The notes under the pieces: generated by a model
What the model saw: the letters and a program-made list of their open reading frames with translations, nothing else
What the model was told of the DNA's origin: nothing
Database searches by the model: none
Part shown: piece after piece, positions 35,067 to 42,782 of the stretch
Position numbering within the stretch: position 1 is the stretch's first letter
How the letters are laid out: each line of letters starts with the position of its first letter
Made by a program: the position numbers and the translations under genes
Assembly (NCBI RefSeq): GCF_001021385.1
Contig: NZ_CP011773.1
Location: forward strand, 5,270,001-5,334,000
Direction: 5' to 3'
From: Mycobacterium sp. EPa45
GTDB lineage: Bacteria > Actinomycetota > Actinomycetes > Mycobacteriales > Mycobacteriaceae
Length of the DNA: 64,000 nucleotides

Positions 35067-35804
35067 GTGGCCAAGCCAGCGACCGCCGCCAAGCGGCCCC
35101 GGCGCGAGCGTGGGTCGATCAATCCCGACGACATCATCGCGGGTGCCTTCGAACTCGCCGAGCAGGTGTCGATCGACAACCTGAGCATGCCTTTGCTGGG
35201 CAAGCACCTCGGCGTCGGCGTCACCAGCATCTACTGGTACTTCCGCAAGAAGGACGACCTGCTCAACGCGATGACCGACCGGGCTCTGGGCCAGTATGTG
35301 TTCGCCACGCCCTACGTCGAGGCGGCCGACTGGCGTGAGACGTTGTCGAACCATGCGCGCGCGATGCGAAAGACATTCATGGGCAACCCGATCCTGTGCG
35401 ATCTGATCCTGATCCGCTCGGCGCTGAGCCCGCGGGCAGTGCGGGCCGGTGAGCAGGAGGTCGAGAAGGCGATCACCAGTCTGGTCGAGGCCGGCCTGTC
35501 CGCCGAAGACGCATTCGACACCTATTCGGCGGTGTCGGTGCACGTTCGCGGTTCGGTTGTGCTGCACCGGCTTTACGAGAAGAACCGGGCCGCCGGCGAG
35601 GATGCCCACCAGCTCGAGGACGCGATCATCGGCAATGCCGAGAGCACGCCGCTGCTCGCCAAGGTCAGCGCCGAGGGGCACCGGATCGGCGGCGCCGATG
35701 AGCACAACTTCGAGTTCGGCCTGGAGTGCATCCTCGACCACGCGGCGGCGCTCATCGAGGAAGGCAAGAAATCCTCATCGCCGAAGTCGCGCCGGAAGGG
35801 TTAG
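35067..35804 (+). CDS. TetR family transcriptional regulator, candidate regulator of the TACTGTAA sites
   Basis: A 245-residue regulator. A basic N-terminus (AKRPRRERGSIN) precedes the TetR DNA-binding domain at about 15-65: DDIIAGAFELAEQVSIDNLS, MPLLGKHLGVGVTSIYWYFRKK and DDLLNAMTD. The large C-terminal domain is expected to bind a hydrophobic effector, perhaps an acyl-CoA. The protein ends in a basic tail (SSSPKSRRKG). GTG start after GGAAGGTGGA. It is divergent from the long catabolic operon and has a copy of the palindrome 100 bp upstream. That it binds all the copies is inference from position and motif type. Confidence 0.9.
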   Translation: MAKPATAAKRPRRERGSINPDDIIAGAFELAEQVSIDNLSMPLLGKHLGVGVTSIYWYFRKKDDLLNAMTDRALGQYVFATPYVEAADWRETLSNHARAMRKTFMGNPILCDLILIRSALSPRAVRAGEQEVEKAITSLVEAGLSAEDAFDTYSAVSVHVRGSVVLHRLYEKNRAAGEDAHQLEDAIIGNAESTPLLAKVSAEGHRIGGADEHNFEFGLECILDHAAALIEEGKKSSSPKSRRKG

Positions 35805-35818
35805 TCAGCTCTCTCCGC

Positions 35819-35874
35819 GAGCAGACACAAACTCGCACTCCGGAGCCCGAAAACGCGCGATTTTGCGTCTGCTC
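35819..35874. terminator. inverted repeat between convergent genes, probable bidirectional terminator
   Basis: Two 18-nt arms, GAGCAGACACAAACTCGC and GCGATTTTGCGTCTGCTC, pair at 16 of 18 positions around a 20-nt loop. They fill the 80-bp gap between the ends of the TetR gene and the convergent thiolase gene. There is no U-tract, as is usual in mycobacterial terminators. The element may also be a dispersed intergenic repeat; only one copy was noticed in this window. Confidence 0.5.
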
Positions 35875-35884
35875 GGCGCAGAAC

Positions 35885-37060
35885 CTAGACCTCGATGACG
35901 ACCGCGCCGCCCTGGCCGCCGCCGGCGCACATCGCCGCGACACCGATGCCGCCGCCCCGACGGCGCAGCTCGTAGATCAGCGTGGTGATCATCCGGGCGC
36001 CGGAGGCCGCGATGGGGTGGCCGAGACTGCAGCCGCTGCCGGAGAAGTTCACCAGCTCCTCGTCGATGCCGTACTCCTTGCAAGCCGCGATCGGCACCGA
36101 GGCGAAGGCCTCGTTGATCTCCCACAACGCTACGTCCGACGGCTTCAGGCCCGCCCGGCCGAGCACCTTGCCGATGACGGCGACCGCGCCGAGGCCGGTG
36201 TCGCGCGCGGGCACGCCCGCGGCTCCCCACGCCTTCACGGTGGCCAGCACGTCGAGTGAGTTGGAGCTCGCGTAGTCGCGCTCGGTCAGGGCGACGGCGG
36301 CGGCCGCGTCGTTGGTTCCGCTGCTGTTACCGGCGGTGATCGAGAATCCCTCGATCTCGGGGTGCAGCACCTTGAGACCGGCGAGCTTCTCGACCGTGGT
36401 GTCGCGGCGCGGGTGCTCGTCGACGGCAAATTCGGTGACCGAGCCGTCGAACTGCTCGACCTTCAGCGGGATGATTTCGTCGGCGAACTTGCCCGCGTCC
36501 TGGGCGGCGACGGCACGCTGATGGCTGCGCGCGGCCCATTCGTCGAGCTGTTCCCGGCTGATCCCGTAGGACTGGGCGGTGTTCCAGCCGACGGTGATCG
36601 ACATGTCGCGCGCCGGCGCATCGGGGGTCTCGACGTGGATCGGCGGCAGCCAGCGCTCTTCGAACTTCAGCTCTGGGCCGGGGATGCGCTGGTTCATCAG
36701 GGGCGTCATCGACAGTGACTGCACACCACCGGCGACGAGCACGCGCTCCATGCCCGAACCGATCTGAGCCGAGGCGTTGCCGATTGCCGTGAGGCTGCCC
36801 GCGCAGTGCCGGTTGACGGCCTGACCGGGCGCGTTCTCGAAGCCCGCGACCAGCGCGGCGTAGCGGGCGAGATCGCCGCCGCCGTAATGCGATTCGGCGA
36901 TGATGACGTCGTCGATCGCGTTCGGGTCGATGCCACCGCGGCGAACCACCTCGGGCAGCACGGCGCCCAGCAGCACCTCGGGCGGGGTGTTGACCAGCGT
37001 GCCCTTGAACGAGCGACCGATCGCGGTCCGGACGGCACCGACAATGACTGGTTCGGGCAT
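35885..37060 (-). CDS. acetyl-CoA acetyltransferase (thiolase)
   Basis: A 391-residue thiolase with a full active site: nucleophile NRHCAGSL, GHPIAASGAR and the C-terminal CAGGGQG. It cleaves a 3-oxoacyl-CoA with CoA. The ATG of MPEPVIVGAVRTAIG has GAGG upstream; the longer frame reaches into the promoter gap. Two inverted repeats lie 24-72 bp upstream. It is in line with the enoyl-CoA hydratase gene upstream but separated by 93 bp, so it may have its own promoter. Confidence 0.95.
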   Translation of the reverse strand: MPEPVIVGAVRTAIGRSFKGTLVNTPPEVLLGAVLPEVVRRGGIDPNAIDDVIIAESHYGGGDLARYAALVAGFENAPGQAVNRHCAGSLTAIGNASAQIGSGMERVLVAGGVQSLSMTPLMNQRIPGPELKFEERWLPPIHVETPDAPARDMSITVGWNTAQSYGISREQLDEWAARSHQRAVAAQDAGKFADEIIPLKVEQFDGSVTEFAVDEHPRRDTTVEKLAGLKVLHPEIEGFSITAGNSSGTNDAAAAVALTERDYASSNSLDVLATVKAWGAAGVPARDTGLGAVAVIGKVLGRAGLKPSDVALWEINEAFASVPIAACKEYGIDEELVNFSGSGCSLGHPIAASGARMITTLIYELRRRGGGIGVAAMCAGGGQGGAVVIEV

Positions 37061-37083
37061 GACGACCTCACTTCGACGTTGAG

Positions 37084-37104
37084 ACGTTGCGCTGTGCGCA
37101 ACGT
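37084..37104. promoter_or_regulatory. 9-3-9 palindrome upstream of thiolase gene
   Basis: Perfect inverted repeat with arms ACGTTGCGC and GCGCAACGT around TGT, ending 24 bp from the thiolase start. A second imperfect repeat (CAACGTTACA and TGTAGCGTTG, 37099-37132, 9 of 10 pairs) overlaps it. The pair is a probable regulator-binding region and is unrelated to the TACTGTAA motif. The binding protein is unknown. Confidence 0.55.
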
Positions 37105-37153
37105 TACAAAAATAACAGAATCTGTAGCGTTGACGGTAAGTGGTCCACGTCAC

Positions 37154-38020
37154 TCACGGTTCTGGCACGAAAAAGTGCTCGTCACGCAGCCGGAACGCCT
37201 CTTTGGCCCCGACCTGGGCCCGGGTCTTGACGAAGTTGAACTCCCCCGGTGCGAACTGCAGGTTGGTGCCGTACGCGTGGAACAAATAGCTGGCAACTTC
37301 TTCACCCTGGTAGGCCTGGCTCTGCTCGACGAGCCGGAAGGCCTCCTTGGCGATGACGACGCCGTCGGCAGGCATCTTGGCCGCCTTCTCGGCCCAGTAG
37401 CGAGCCCGGGCCGCGACCGAGCCGGCGTCGCAGGTGTCGGTGAAGACGCCGAGGTGCTCGACGTCGCCCGCGGTGATGATGTCACCGGTCAGCAGCAGCC
37501 GCCGGGCCAAGACCGGGCCGAGCCGGTGGAAGAACATGTGCAGGCTGCCCAACGCGGGTCCGAGGAACCGGGTCGCCGGCATCCCGATCTTGGTGTCGCG
37601 CGCGATGACCGAGATATCGGTCATCAACGCCATCTCGAAACCGCCGCCGAGCGCGTACCCGCTGATCTCCCCGACCGTCACCTTCGGGAAGCCCATCAGG
37701 TTGTGGTAGAAGCCGAATGACCTGCGGTCCACCGTGAGTCGGCGACGTTGGCTGGGCCGGCGTTTCGCCTGCGCCTCGGACTCCTCGCCGTACCAGGCGT
37801 ACGCGTTGTTCATGTTCGCGCCCGTGGAGAACACCCCCTCCGCACCCCGCAACAGCACGACGGTGATGTCGTCGTCCTCGGCAACGGCATCCAGGTGGCG
37901 GCCGACGGTCTCCCGCATCTGGGCGTCGTAGGAGTTGCGTTGCGCGGGGTTGTTCAGCGTGATGGTGGCGATGCGCTTGTCGCGATCCACCTCGAACAGC
38001 ACGCGGTCGTCGTCCGTCAT
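37154..38020 (-). CDS. enoyl-CoA hydratase/isomerase (crotonase) family protein
   Basis: A 288-residue crotonase-fold protein. The oxyanion-hole loops are GVFSTGANMNNAY and GYALGGGFEM. The usual catalytic-Glu regions read less typically (PATRFLGPALGS), so the exact reaction is open: hydratase, isomerase or C-C hydrolase. The ATG has GAGGAA; the longer in-frame extension overlaps the GntR gene and is rejected. It is 10 nt downstream of the GntR gene and so likely under its control. Confidence 0.9.
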   Translation of the reverse strand: MTDDDRVLFEVDRDKRIATITLNNPAQRNSYDAQMRETVGRHLDAVAEDDDITVVLLRGAEGVFSTGANMNNAYAWYGEESEAQAKRRPSQRRRLTVDRRSFGFYHNLMGFPKVTVGEISGYALGGGFEMALMTDISVIARDTKIGMPATRFLGPALGSLHMFFHRLGPVLARRLLLTGDIITAGDVEHLGVFTDTCDAGSVAARARYWAEKAAKMPADGVVIAKEAFRLVEQSQAYQGEEVASYLFHAYGTNLQFAPGEFNFVKTRAQVGAKEAFRLRDEHFFVPEP

Positions 38021-38030
38021 CGTCGGTTCC

Positions 38031-38831
38031 TCACCTGGGGTCCGGGTTCGAAATGAGCTTGGCCTCAATAGTTCTGTCCCGGCCGAAAGCCAGGGTGTTG
38101 CGGCGCGCGGCGGCGAGGTGGTCCTGCGCCAGCCGAACCGCGCGGTCGGCGTTGCCGTCGCGGATGGCGTCGAGCATCTTGTGGTGATCGCGAAGCGCGG
38201 CGCGCATGGTCTTGTGCCGCATCGGGTCCGGCTCGTCGCTCCACACGGACGACTCGTGGGCCGACCAGATCACCTCCAGCGAACCGATCAGCAAGATCAT
38301 CGGCTCGTTGCCGCACCGAGACACCAGTGCCTCGTGAAAGCGTCGGGCGTTCGGGACATACTGCGATGTGTCGTCGAATTGTGCTTCCTGCCGGTCGATT
38401 TCGGCCTGCAAGTACGGTACGACCTCGGTCAGCCGATCCTCGCGGGCAGCGCACATGCCTGCGCAGATCGGCTCCAGGTGCATCAGCGCCCCGCTGACGT
38501 CGGCCGGGGTCGAGGAACGCGATTGCAGCACCATGCTGATCATGTGGGCGGTGCGGTCGGCCGACGGTGAATGCACGACGGCGCCGCCCATGTTGCCGCG
38601 GCGCACCGACACCAGGCCGTCGACCTCGAGCATGTGAATCGCCTCCCGCAGCGCGGGCGGGCTGACGCCGAACTCGGTGAACAGGCTCTCCTGCGAGGGC
38701 AGGACATCACCTTCCCGCAGCCGGCCCGACAGGATGTCGTCGCGCAGCCGCGAGGCGACGATCTCGGCGACGCGGGGCTGACGAATACGCGGTGCGGCGG
38801 CGGTCATCCGTCGGTCCGCGGCGTCACCCAT
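38031..38831 (-). CDS. GntR family regulator (FadR/FCD type)
   Basis: A 266-residue regulator. Winged-helix domain at about 20-85 (EIVASRLRDDILSGRLREGD, LPSQESLFTEFGVSPPALREAI, RRGNMGGAVV) and an all-helical FCD ligand domain with the metal-binding pattern of Asp/Asn and His (RRFHEAL, RDHHKML). FCD regulators often respond to acids or acyl-CoAs. Two start codons are possible (ATG at 38831 or at 38807). It faces the plus-strand crotonase/ligase operon across a perfect 20-bp palindrome and heads the enoyl-CoA hydratase gene downstream. Confidence 0.92.
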   Translation of the reverse strand: MGDAADRRMTAAAPRIRQPRVAEIVASRLRDDILSGRLREGDVLPSQESLFTEFGVSPPALREAIHMLEVDGLVSVRRGNMGGAVVHSPSADRTAHMISMVLQSRSSTPADVSGALMHLEPICAGMCAAREDRLTEVVPYLQAEIDRQEAQFDDTSQYVPNARRFHEALVSRCGNEPMILLIGSLEVIWSAHESSVWSDEPDPMRHKTMRAALRDHHKMLDAIRDGNADRAVRLAQDHLAAARRNTLAFGRDRTIEAKLISNPDPR

Positions 38832-38856
38832 CCGGTCCCCTCATCAGGCCATCCTT

Positions 38857-38876
38857 GCTATCTTGTACAAGATAGC
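38857..38876. promoter_or_regulatory. 20-bp perfect palindrome, probable GntR operator
   Basis: GCTATCTTGTACAAGATAGC reads the same on both strands. It lies between the divergent GntR gene (start 38831) and the crotonase/ligase operon (start 38922). A TTGTACAA centre is common among GntR/FadR-type sites. It is therefore the likely autoregulatory operator and would also control the plus-strand operon. The motif is unrelated to TACTGTAA. Confidence 0.8.
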
Positions 38877-38921
38877 ACTACTGTTGGACTATCCGTAAAG
38901 TCGCGAAGGGCGGAATCATCG

Positions 38922-39734
38922 GTGGGTGACGGGGCCCGGGCGGCCGACGGAGTCGTGACGACATCACGCGATGGTGCCGTGCTGCACATCGTGCTCGACC
39001 GGATTGACCGGCGTAACTCCCTGAGCCACAGCATGATCGACGCTCTCACCGGCACGCTGGTCGCCGCGGCGAGCGACGATGCATTGCGCGCGGTCCATCT
39101 CAGCGGAGCCGGGTCGGACTTTTGCGCAGGCGTGGACTGGGTGGGCTCGAACAGTGGCGCGCAGCGCCCCCGCACCGGCGACCTGGTCCGTCGCATCCCA
39201 CACACCGCGCACCGGGTCATCGAACTGGTCCACACCCTGCACCTACCCGTCGTGTGCACGGTCCGCGGGTGGGCGGCCGGTATGGGCTGCAATCTGGCGC
39301 TGGCCGCTGACTTCACCGTGGCCGCCACCGACGCCGTGTTCTGGGAGCCGTTCCTGGCCCGCGGCTTCAGCCCGGACTCCGGCTCCACCTGGTTGCTGCC
39401 CCGGCTGGTGGGAATCGCCCGCGCCAAGGAGATGCTGCTACTCGGCGAGAAGGTCGATGGCGCGACGGCGGCGCAGTGGGGTCTCATTCATCGCAGCGTC
39501 GACGATGCCGACCTCGATGCAACCGTGGCGGCGCTGCTGGACCGGCTGGCATCCGGCCCGACCGTCGCGATCGGACTGGCCAAGCAGGCCGTCAACTACG
39601 GTCAGCATGCGACCCTGAGCCAGGCCATGACGCAGGAGTTGTTCAACCTCGAACTATCCTGCCGGACATCGGACTTCAAAGAAGGCCTGGCGGCTTTCCG
39701 AGAGAAGCGTGCACCCGGCTTCACCGGGCGATGA
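38922..39734 (+). CDS. enoyl-CoA hydratase/isomerase (crotonase) family protein
   Basis: A 270-residue crotonase-fold protein. The oxyanion-hole loops are GSDFCAGVDWVG and GWAAGMGCNL; the catalytic region is FLARGFSPDSGSTWLLPRLVG, where the usual Glu is Asp/Ser, as in isomerase-like members. The GTG start (GDGARAADGV) follows GAAGGGCGG; the frame is open much further upstream but that part is antisense to the GntR gene. First gene of a seven-gene plus-strand run controlled from the palindrome at 38.86 kb. Confidence 0.88.
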   Translation: MGDGARAADGVVTTSRDGAVLHIVLDRIDRRNSLSHSMIDALTGTLVAAASDDALRAVHLSGAGSDFCAGVDWVGSNSGAQRPRTGDLVRRIPHTAHRVIELVHTLHLPVVCTVRGWAAGMGCNLALAADFTVAATDAVFWEPFLARGFSPDSGSTWLLPRLVGIARAKEMLLLGEKVDGATAAQWGLIHRSVDDADLDATVAALLDRLASGPTVAIGLAKQAVNYGQHATLSQAMTQELFNLELSCRTSDFKEGLAAFREKRAPGFTGR

Positions 39735-39751
39735 GAGATGAGGAACCACGG

Positions 39752-40555
39752 ATGTCCTACGACACCATCGGCTACGAGGTCGAGGGCCACACCGCCACGA
39801 TCACGCTGAACCGGCCCGAGGCGCTCAACGCGTTGAGCCCGCACATGATCACCGAGTTGCGCGCCGCGTATGACCAGGCGGAGAGCGACGACAACATCTG
39901 GCTGCTGATCGTCACCGCGACGGGACGCGCCTTCTGCACCGGTGCCGACGTCAAGGAGATTCCCGAAGACGGCAAGGTGATCAACGAGCGGCCCTATCTG
40001 TCCACCTATGACCAATGGGAGGCTCCCCAGGAAGGCACTCCGCCGTTCCGGCGGATGGCCAAGCCGGTGATCGTGGCGATCAACGGAATCTGTTGCGGCG
40101 CAGGTCTGGACTGGGTGACCACGGGTGACATCGTGATCGCGTCGGAGAAGGCGACGTTCTTCGACCCGCACGTGTCGATCGGTCTGGTCGCGGGCCGGGA
40201 GATGGTGCGGCTGGCGCGGGTGTTACCGCGTACGGTGGCGCTGCGGATGGCGATGATGGGCAAACATGAGCGCATGGACGCCGCACGCGCCTATGAGCTC
40301 GGCCTGATCACCGAAATCGTGGAACACGACCGGCTTCTCGAGCGGGCCCACGAGATCGCCGACATCGTGACCCGCAACGCACCCCTGGCCGTGCGCGGCA
40401 CCCGGCTGGCGATCATCAAGGGCCGCGAAATCCCGATGCACGAGGCCGAAATGCTCGCCGAGGCATTCCGTGAGCGCAACCTGCACACCGTCGACTCGCT
40501 CGAAGGACCCAAGGCCTTCGTCGAGAAGCGCCTACCCGAATGGCAATGCCGATGA
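39752..40555 (+). CDS. enoyl-CoA hydratase/isomerase (crotonase) family protein
   Basis: A 267-residue crotonase-fold protein: N-terminal ATITLNRPEALNALS, oxyanion-hole loops RAFCTGADVKEI and NGICCGAGLDW, then DPHVSIGLVAGREMVRLARVLP where the catalytic Glu is in GREM. It probably hydrates or isomerises an enoyl-CoA. The ATG of MSYDTIGYEV has GAGGAA upstream. It is closely related to the protein encoded next (both have FFD-HVS-GLV blocks), which suggests gene duplication. Confidence 0.92.
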   Translation: MSYDTIGYEVEGHTATITLNRPEALNALSPHMITELRAAYDQAESDDNIWLLIVTATGRAFCTGADVKEIPEDGKVINERPYLSTYDQWEAPQEGTPPFRRMAKPVIVAINGICCGAGLDWVTTGDIVIASEKATFFDPHVSIGLVAGREMVRLARVLPRTVALRMAMMGKHERMDAARAYELGLITEIVEHDRLLERAHEIADIVTRNAPLAVRGTRLAIIKGREIPMHEAEMLAEAFRERNLHTVDSLEGPKAFVEKRLPEWQCR

Positions 40556-41337
40556 CCGCCGCATTCGAGACGATCCTGCTCGACTTCGACCGGACCGACC
40601 ATGTCGCCACCATCACCCTCAACCGGCCCGACCAGCTCAACGCGTTCAACCGCACCATGTGCGAAGAGGTCGCCGCGGCATGGGGAATCGTGAAGAACGA
40701 CAACGCAATCCACGCAGTGGTGCTGCGCGCGGCCGGGGACCGCGCGTTCAGCGCAGGCTTGGACATCAAGACCCCCTACGGCCAGCCGCAGAATGTGTGG
40801 AACCACGAGGATCCGGGCGAACTGCTCAGCCCGAAGTGGCAGAAGATGTGGAAGCCGGTCGTGTGCGCAGTGCACGGCATGTGCACCGCCGGGGCGTTCT
40901 ACTTCGTCAACGAGTCCGATGTGGTGATCTGCTCGGAGGACGCCACGTTCTTCGACTCCCACGTCAGCGCCGGCCTGGTGTGCGCACTCGAGCCGATCGG
41001 GCTGATGCGCAAGATCGGCCTGGGTGAGTCATTGCGGATCGCGTTGATGGGCAACGACGAACGAGTCGGCCCGGAGACCGCTCTGCGCATCGGACTGGTG
41101 TCCGAAGTCGTCAAGCCCGACGACCTCTGGTCACGCGCGCACGAGATCGCCGCCACGATCGCGGCCAAGCCACCGTCGGCCACCCAGGGCACGGTCAAGG
41201 CCATCTGGGAGTCGCTGGACAAGCCGTATCGGGCGGCGATGGAGCAGAACCTGATCTACACCCGGCTGGGAAATCCGCTGGGTCAGGCGGAACTGGCCGA
41301 GCAGGAGAAGGTCCGGATCACCCCGACGGTGCGCTAG
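40552..41337 (+). CDS. enoyl-CoA hydratase/isomerase (crotonase) family protein
   Basis: A 261-residue crotonase-fold protein, duplicate-like with its upstream neighbour: VATITLNRPDQLNAFN, RAFSAGLDIKTP, HGMCTAGAFYFVN and FFDSHVSAGLVCALEPIGLMRKIG. The ATG that overlaps the upstream stop (ATGA) is chosen over in-frame ATGs at 40540 and 40546. The second oxyanion loop has Ala-Gly-Ala instead of Gly-Gly, and the catalytic Glu is shifted, so the reaction may differ from that of the paralogue. Confidence 0.9.
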   Translation: MTAAFETILLDFDRTDHVATITLNRPDQLNAFNRTMCEEVAAAWGIVKNDNAIHAVVLRAAGDRAFSAGLDIKTPYGQPQNVWNHEDPGELLSPKWQKMWKPVVCAVHGMCTAGAFYFVNESDVVICSEDATFFDSHVSAGLVCALEPIGLMRKIGLGESLRIALMGNDERVGPETALRIGLVSEVVKPDDLWSRAHEIAATIAAKPPSATQGTVKAIWESLDKPYRAAMEQNLIYTRLGNPLGQAELAEQEKVRITPTVR

Positions 41338-42782
41338 TGTCCGTGCACCCACTGAGCCGGCGAATTTCCGATGTCCTCGACCTGGATCCTGAGGGCCATG
41401 CGATCGAGTACGACGGCCACTGGTACAGCTGGGGTCAGCTCGCGGCCTTGAGCCGACACATCGCCACGGCCCTGCAGCCGGGTGCCCAGGTGGGAATCCT
41501 GTTGCGCAACACCCCCGCTCACGTGGCCTCGCTGCTGGCGGTGCTGTCGGCCGGCGGTTGTGTCGTGGTGGTCAACCCCTCGCGTGGCGACGAGCGGATC
41601 AGGGCCGATCTCGCCGCGCTGGACCTGCCGGTCATCATCGGCACCTCCGATGACATCACCCGACTGGCGCAGCCAGGCAACACCACAACCGTGGTGACCA
41701 TCGAAGGCGAATCTGCCCAGGTAAGGCCCGGCGCGCCGATCGATAGCGGCCCGGCGACGGTGGCGGTTCGGATGCTGACCAGCGGCACCACCGGTCCACC
41801 GAAACGGGTGGATCTCACCTACGACATGCTGGCGGTCTCGGTGATCGGCACCGACTTCACCACCGCATCCGCACCGACGACGATCTCCGGCAGCGTCGCC
41901 ATCGTCAACGCACCGCTGGTGCACATCGGCGGGGTGTACCGGGTGTTGCAATGTATCTGTCAGCCAAGGCCGTTCGTACTCCTGCCGCGCTTCGAGCTGG
42001 CCTCCTGGGCCGACGCGGTGCGCCGCTACGCCCCCAAGGCGGTATCGCTGGTGCCTGCGGCGCTGCGGATGGTGCTGCATTCCGACCTGGGGCCTGAGGA
42101 CCTTGCCGGAGTCCGCGCCGTCACGTCCGGCACCGCGCCCCTGTCGGCCGACGACGCCGACGCGTTCACCGAGAAGTTCGGCATCCCCGTACTGACCTCC
42201 TATGCAGCAACCGAATTCGGTGGCGGCGTCGCCGGCTGGACGCTGGCGGATCATCGGAGGTACTGGCAGTCCAAGCGCGGCAGCGTCGGGCGGGCCAGCT
42301 TGGGCGCCGAGCTACGGGTGGTGTCCGAGGACGGTACGCCCCTGGAGCCGGATCAGCAGGGCCTGCTCGAGGTGAAGCCGGGTCAGTTCGGACGCGACGC
42401 CGCGTGGGTGCGGACCACCGACCTCGCGCGCATCGACGCCGACGGGTTCCTGTGGATCCTGGGCCGGGCCGACCAGGCGATCATCAGAGGCGGATTCAAG
42501 GTGCTCCCCGACGACGTACGAGCCGCAGTGGAAACCCACCCCGCCGTTCTTGGCGCATCAGTGGTCGGCAGGTCCGACGAACGCCTGGGCGAGACACCGG
42601 TCGCCATGGTCGAAATGTGCCCCGGCGAATCGGTCACCGTCGCCCAGCTGCTCGACTATCTGCGGACTCGGCTGGCACCGTACGAGATTCCCTCGGAGAT
42701 CGCGGTGGTCGAGGCGATCCCACGCACCCCGTCCGGCAAGGCGGATCTCACCGCGGTACGGCAACACTTCGCCGGCGCATGA
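41337..42782 (+). CDS. class I adenylate-forming ligase (AMP-binding), unusual A3 loop
   Basis: A 481-residue acyl-CoA ligase-type protein. The A3 loop is MLTSGTTGPPKRVDL, with Arg where most family members have Gly; the A5 motif is TSYAATEFGGG, the A7/A8 region has TTDLARID and GRADQAIIRGGFKV, and the catalytic Lys is in PSGKADL. The start GTG shares its G with the upstream TAG stop. First of three tandem ligases; probably activates a different acid, or a later intermediate, than the ligase at 29-30.6 kb. Confidence 0.9.
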   Translation: MSVHPLSRRISDVLDLDPEGHAIEYDGHWYSWGQLAALSRHIATALQPGAQVGILLRNTPAHVASLLAVLSAGGCVVVVNPSRGDERIRADLAALDLPVIIGTSDDITRLAQPGNTTTVVTIEGESAQVRPGAPIDSGPATVAVRMLTSGTTGPPKRVDLTYDMLAVSVIGTDFTTASAPTTISGSVAIVNAPLVHIGGVYRVLQCICQPRPFVLLPRFELASWADAVRRYAPKAVSLVPAALRMVLHSDLGPEDLAGVRAVTSGTAPLSADDADAFTEKFGIPVLTSYAATEFGGGVAGWTLADHRRYWQSKRGSVGRASLGAELRVVSEDGTPLEPDQQGLLEVKPGQFGRDAAWVRTTDLARIDADGFLWILGRADQAIIRGGFKVLPDDVRAAVETHPAVLGASVVGRSDERLGETPVAMVEMCPGESVTVAQLLDYLRTRLAPYEIPSEIAVVEAIPRTPSGKADLTAVRQHFAGA

